Below, piece after piece: positions 60,113-64,000 of a DNA stretch of 64,000 nucleotides (position 1 is the first letter of the stretch; each line of letters opens with the position of its first letter). The notes under the pieces are model-generated. The model saw only the letters and a program-made list of their open reading frames with translations. It had not been told where the DNA came from and did not search any database. The translations under genes and the position numbers were made by a program. The stretch is from Clostridium liquoris (GTDB taxonomy: Bacteria > Bacillota > Clostridia > Clostridiales > Clostridiaceae). The stretch is from the NCBI RefSeq assembly GCF_002995785.1, contig NZ_PVXO01000054.1, positions 1-64,000 on the forward strand, read 5' to 3'.

Positions 60113-61831
60113 ATGAATTTATATAGCAAGTATTTTGAAAAATATAAGTTGCCATTTTTGGTAGCTGTTTTTTGCGTTGCACTTGAGGCAATTTGTGATT
60201 TGCTTGGCCCAACGCTTATGTCAAATATTATTAATACAGGAATTAATCAAGGATCCCTTTCTAAAGTTTATTACTGGGGAATGCTTATGCTTATAGTTAC
60301 TGTTTTGGGTGCATGCTTTGCCATTACACGAAGTATTTTAGCCAGTAAAGTTTCACAGCGCATGGGAGCAGATTTGAGATATGATTTATTTGAAAAAATT
60401 GTGTATTTTTCTGAATTATCTACTGACAAAATTGAAAGTGCATCGCTTATTACACGTATGACTAACGATACATCACAAATTATACAGTTTGTAAATGGAA
60501 TTATGCGAATTTTTTTAAAAGCACCTATTACATGTATTGGCAGTATAATACTTGCAAGTATGCTTAATTTTAAGCTAAGCCTTATTATTTACGGTACTGT
60601 TGCAGTAGTTGCTATTCTTATTATTGTTAGTATGAGATTGAGTTATCCACGTTTTTATAAATTACAAAAGGCTATGGATAATGTGAACTCGGTTGTGCAG
60701 GAATATTTAATAGGCGTGCGCTTGGTTAAGGCATTTGGGACATATGATAATGAAACTGATAAGTTTGAGAATGCAAATACAGATTTAATGCAAAAGGGTA
60801 TATCCTCTCAAATAGTTATTACCTTAGTATCACCATTGATAACACTTGTAGTTGGAATTGGTACAGTAATTGTAATCTATATTGGCAGCAGATTGTTTAC
60901 TTTAAATCTTGCAAAAACAGGGGATATCACAGCATTTACAATTTATATGGCACAAATTCTTACGTCTTTAATTATGATAACAAATATATTTAATACCTTT
61001 GTACGAACAAAAGCTTCTGCTGCACGTATTAAAGAAGTATTTGATTGTGATGGGGAGTTTACTCGTAGTGGTGAAATAAAGGAGTTAAATGGGGATATTG
61101 ATTTTAAAAATGTCACTTTTGCATATCCTAACGGTAGTGGTGTACCTGCCATAAAGGATTTATCATTTTCCGTAAAAGATGGACAAAGCTTGGCAATAAT
61201 TGGGCCAACGGGCAGTGGTAAATCTACAATTGCTTGGTTACTTTTGAGATTTTATGATGTAAAAAGCGGACAAATTTTGGTTAACGGATGTGATATTAAA
61301 GAACTAACTATTGATTCAGTACGAAATAATATTGCCATTGTACCACAAAAGCCAATGCTTTTTTCAGGATCTATTGGCGAAAATATTAGATGGGGGAACA
61401 AGGAGGCCACCGATGAAATGCTGCACCAGGCTGCAGATATGGCACAAGCTGGTTTTATTGAAAATATGCAAGGTGGTTATGAAAGCCTTTTAGGGAGCTC
61501 TGGAGTAAATGTTTCAGGCGGGCAAAAGCAACGTATTTCATTAGCTCGTGGAATACTTAAAAATTCTTCTATACTTATATTGGATGATGCAACTAGTGCA
61601 CTAGACGCATTAACTGAAGCTAAAGTACGGGAAAATCTAAGCTCTAAAACAAGAAATCAGACAGTAATTACCATTACTCAACGCTGCGGAACAGCTATGT
61701 TTGCAGACCGAATTTTAGTTATGGACAATGGGGTAAAAGTTGGATATGGTACACACAATCAGCTTATGGAACATTGCGAAGTATATAGAGATATTTATAA
61801 AGCCCAAATAGAAAGCGTTAAGGAAGTGTAA
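60113..61831 (+). CDS. ABC exporter half-transporter, subunit A
   Basis: The 572-residue protein has a six-helix ABC_membrane domain (about 15-300) and an ATPase domain: Walker A GPTGSGKST, Q-loop PQKPMLFSGS, signature VSGGQKQR, Walker B ILILDDATSALD. The D-loop and Walker B contain Asp-Asp rather than Asp-Glu, a change typical of the degenerate site in heterodimeric exporters. Its partner follows in three bases. Arginine codons are often CGN here, unlike the AGA preference around it, suggesting recent acquisition. Confidence 0.93.
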   Translation: MNLYSKYFEKYKLPFLVAVFCVALEAICDLLGPTLMSNIINTGINQGSLSKVYYWGMLMLIVTVLGACFAITRSILASKVSQRMGADLRYDLFEKIVYFSELSTDKIESASLITRMTNDTSQIIQFVNGIMRIFLKAPITCIGSIILASMLNFKLSLIIYGTVAVVAILIIVSMRLSYPRFYKLQKAMDNVNSVVQEYLIGVRLVKAFGTYDNETDKFENANTDLMQKGISSQIVITLVSPLITLVVGIGTVIVIYIGSRLFTLNLAKTGDITAFTIYMAQILTSLIMITNIFNTFVRTKASAARIKEVFDCDGEFTRSGEIKELNGDIDFKNVTFAYPNGSGVPAIKDLSFSVKDGQSLAIIGPTGSGKSTIAWLLLRFYDVKSGQILVNGCDIKELTIDSVRNNIAIVPQKPMLFSGSIGENIRWGNKEATDEMLHQAADMAQAGFIENMQGGYESLLGSSGVNVSGGQKQRISLARGILKNSSILILDDATSALDALTEAKVRENLSSKTRNQTVITITQRCGTAMFADRILVMDNGVKVGYGTHNQLMEHCEVYRDIYKAQIESVKEV

Positions 61832-61834
61832 GCA

Positions 61835-63688
61835 ATGGCACAACAATTTTCTAAGCAGGAAGTAAAGATGCCATCCATTGGAAGAAGACCAGGCGGTGGT
61901 GGTAGGAATCGTTTTGCACCAACTGCAAAGCCTAAAAATGCAAAGGGTACACTAATGCGTATTATAAAAATATATATGCGTTGGGCTAAAACAATATTTG
62001 TGGCTATGATATTTACAGTCTTTTCTTCAGTAATTTCCGTTTCAATTCCTTATTTTATAGGAAAAACTTTCAATACATTTAAAATTGCAACTAGAACAGT
62101 GGAAACAAAAATGCTTATATGGTTTTTACTGATAATTGTGGTCTTATATGTAAGTAATTGGATCATTTCATCTATCAATGGAGTTATTATGCTTAAGGTT
62201 TCACAAAAGCTAGTATTTGCACTGCGTACAGAATTGTTTAAAAAAATGGAGAAGCTTCCATTAGAATTTTATGATACGCGTTCTCATGGTGATATAATGA
62301 GCAGAATTACAAATGATGTAGATAATATTAGTTCTACTATTGCACAAACAACCACGCAATTAATATCAAGTGTTTTAACATTAGTTGGTTCTTTTGTAGT
62401 AATGATAACACTAAATGTGCCTCTTACACTTGTTGTTTTATTATGTATTCCTCTTGTAATGCTTTTAACACATATAATTGCATCACGAAGCCGTGCTTAC
62501 TTTTTGGCACAGCAGCAGAGTCTTGGTTCACTCAATGGAGTAATTGAGGAGAATATATTAGGACTAAAAATGGTAAAAGCTTTTGGTAAACAGCAAGATG
62601 TTATAAGACAGTTTGAAGAGATTAACGAAAAGTTATATGAAAGCAGCAGCAAGGCACAAATATGGTCTGGATATATGATGCCACTTATGAATGTTATTAA
62701 CAATTTTATTTTTGCAGTTGTTGCTATTGTAGGTGGTGTGCTGTCAGTAGAATACGGCTTGGCCATTGGCACTGTAGTTAGTTTTATGAGTTATTCAAAA
62801 CAATTCTCACAGCCGCTTAATTCTATTGCAGGCATGTTTAATACTATTCAAGCGGCACTTGCCGGAGCCGAACGTGTTTTTGAAATCATAGATAGTAAAG
62901 AGGAGACAGCAGATGCTTTAAATGCTATTGATATAGAGCATCCAAATGGCAATGTTACTTTTGAAAATGTGTGTTTTTCATATGATAAATCTACGCCTAT
63001 ATTGAAGAATATAAGTTTTAACGTCAAGGCGGGAGAGGTAGTTGCTTTAGTAGGTGAAACTGGTGCAGGAAAGACTACTATTGTGAATCTTTTGACTCGT
63101 TTTTATGATGCTGATAGTGGTAGAATTTTAATTGATAATGAATCAATTAAAAATATAAAACGAAATAGCCTTAGAAAATGTTTTTCAGTGGTGCTGCAAG
63201 ATACATGTCTTTTTACTGGTACAATTATGGATAATATTCGCTACTCACAAAAGGATGCAACTGATGAACAGGTGATAAAAGCTGCAAAAATAGCCCATGC
63301 TCATGATTTTATTGATAAATTGCCAAAAGGTTATCATACAATGGTGTCTGGAGCTACGGATAACTTAAGTCAGGGACAACGTCAACTCATAGCTATTGCT
63401 CGAGCAGTGTTATGTGACAGTGCTATTTTAATTTTAGATGAAGCAACCAGTAGTGTTGATACAAAAACTGAAAAAGATATTCAGCATGCATTACTAAGAT
63501 TAATGAAAAATCGTACAAGTTTTTTGATAGCGCATCGTTTGTCCACTATTAGAGATGCTGATCACATTATGGTAATTGGTGATGGAAAAATATTAGAAAG
63601 TGGAAATCATAAAAGCCTTATGGATAAAAAAGGGCAATATTATAAAATGGTGATAAGCCAAATGGGAAAATTGCCTGATGGTATATAA
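61835..63688 (+). CDS. ABC exporter half-transporter, subunit B
   Basis: The 617-residue partner has a basic, glycine-rich N-terminus (SIGRRPGGGGRNRFAPTAKP), six membrane helices and an ATPase: Walker A GETGAGKTT, Q-loop LQDTCLFTGT, Walker B ILILDEATSSVD with the catalytic Glu, H-loop IAHRLST. The signature is NLSQGQRQL rather than LSGGQ. The pair is a BmrCD/TM287-288-like multidrug exporter. A metallo-beta-lactamase-fold pseudogene follows in 23 bases and uses the same GGAGGAGG-type site. Confidence 0.93.
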   Translation: MAQQFSKQEVKMPSIGRRPGGGGRNRFAPTAKPKNAKGTLMRIIKIYMRWAKTIFVAMIFTVFSSVISVSIPYFIGKTFNTFKIATRTVETKMLIWFLLIIVVLYVSNWIISSINGVIMLKVSQKLVFALRTELFKKMEKLPLEFYDTRSHGDIMSRITNDVDNISSTIAQTTTQLISSVLTLVGSFVVMITLNVPLTLVVLLCIPLVMLLTHIIASRSRAYFLAQQQSLGSLNGVIEENILGLKMVKAFGKQQDVIRQFEEINEKLYESSSKAQIWSGYMMPLMNVINNFIFAVVAIVGGVLSVEYGLAIGTVVSFMSYSKQFSQPLNSIAGMFNTIQAALAGAERVFEIIDSKEETADALNAIDIEHPNGNVTFENVCFSYDKSTPILKNISFNVKAGEVVALVGETGAGKTTIVNLLTRFYDADSGRILIDNESIKNIKRNSLRKCFSVVLQDTCLFTGTIMDNIRYSQKDATDEQVIKAAKIAHAHDFIDKLPKGYHTMVSGATDNLSQGQRQLIAIARAVLCDSAILILDEATSSVDTKTEKDIQHALLRLMKNRTSFLIAHRLSTIRDADHIMVIGDGKILESGNHKSLMDKKGQYYKMVISQMGKLPDGI

Positions 63689-63711
63689 ATTGTTTGGAGG
63701 AGGCACAGAAG

Positions 63712-64000
63712 ATGAAAATAAAAGTTTTAGTAGATAATAATACATATATTGACCAATATTATTGCGGTGAACCTGCTGTTTCATATTATATTGAAGATGA
63801 GGATACTAGCTTATTATTGGATGTAGGGTACTCTGATTTATTTCTAAAAATGCAGCTGCATTAGGTGTAGATATAGAAAATATAAGTACTATTGCTATTT
63901 CACATGGCCACGATGATCATACAAAATGAAAATGGCATTTATATTATTACAGGATGCTCTCATAGTGGTATATGCAATATAATAGAATATGCAAAAGAAG
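63712..64000 (+). pseudogene. Metallo-beta-lactamase-fold protein, broken and cut by window edge
   Basis: ATG 63712 starts KIKVLVDNNTYIDQYYCGEP and reaches LLLDVGYSDLFLK, then a one-base loss in an A run (near 63850) breaks the frame. The other frame reads AAALGVDIENISTIAISHGH then DDHT, the metal-binding motif, and stops. A further frame encodes QNENGIYIITGCSHSGICNI and IEYAKE, which normally follows over a hundred residues later. The gene resembles dihydropteridine-type (RFA-P synthase-like) MBL proteins. It runs past the right edge. Confidence 0.75.

Noticed and set aside
61311-61493. 60-codon frame inside the first exporter gene
   Set aside because: It overlaps the ATPase domain in another frame with no supporting signal.

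Overview
The window is low-GC, AT-rich DNA in a clostridial style: strong GGAGG-type ribosome binding sites, GTG and TTG starts, AGA/ATA-rich codon use, SAM-I and c-di-AMP riboswitches, a SleB-type hydrolase and a BirA-controlled bioY. The best guess is Clostridium sensu stricto; species cannot be fixed from sequence alone.

Region 1 (1-21.4 kb) is a double CRISPR-Cas island. After insertion-sequence debris (the IstB tail of an IS21-type element and a 5'-broken IS3-type transposase) comes a cas6 pseudogene. It is followed by a compact type III-B operon: a small protein with the motif layout of SAM lyases, a CorA-like two-helix membrane protein, a short RAMP at the cmr1 position, an HD-less Cas10/Cmr2 with intact GGDD, and cmr3-cmr6. 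The CorA plus lyase pair marks this as a probable SAM-AMP signalling system: Cmr2 would join ATP to SAM, CorA would be the membrane effector and the lyase would switch the signal off. Downstream are two decayed CRISPR remnants flanking an unrecognised 143-residue gene, then a complete type I-B (Tneap-type) operon cas6-cas8b-cas7-cas5-cas3-cas4-cas1-cas2, a leader and an array of 23 identical 30-bp repeats and 22 spacers, two of which are identical. The I-B cas6 probably processes crRNA for both systems.

Region 2 (21.5-31.6 kb) is ordinary chromosome: an AI-2E-type permease, a barrel-only pyruvate kinase paralogue, a GGDEF protein, a WYL regulator, a SufS-like aminotransferase, then metNIQ behind two tandem SAM-I riboswitches, and mgtE flanked by two tiny genes.

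Region 3 (31.7-39.7 kb) is a graveyard of mobile elements: an ORF-less group II intron remnant beside a terminator hairpin, broken IS200/IS605 tnpA and tnpB, an acetyltransferase fragment, a group I intron (IStron-like) core remnant with a second tnpB remnant, an alaX pseudogene, a YopX-type phage gene, a 256-bp MITE with intact target-site duplication, and a solitary TnpB-like gene between structured flanks. A c-di-AMP riboswitch controls a LysM/SleB cell-wall hydrolase here.

Region 4 (39.7-64 kb) holds RNase J, a ferredoxin-ykuS unit behind a perfect promoter and G-tract palindrome, an HlyD/ABC-2 efflux operon divergent from a Crp-family regulator, an amino-acid permease, folE, an ABC-FtsX transporter with its two-component system, small redox and hypothetical proteins, bioY with a BirA-like operator, aroA, and a heterodimeric ABC exporter. 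A nitroreductase/PNPOx-like gene and a metallo-beta-lactamase-fold gene at the right edge are both pseudogenes. No tRNA or rRNA gene was recognised.
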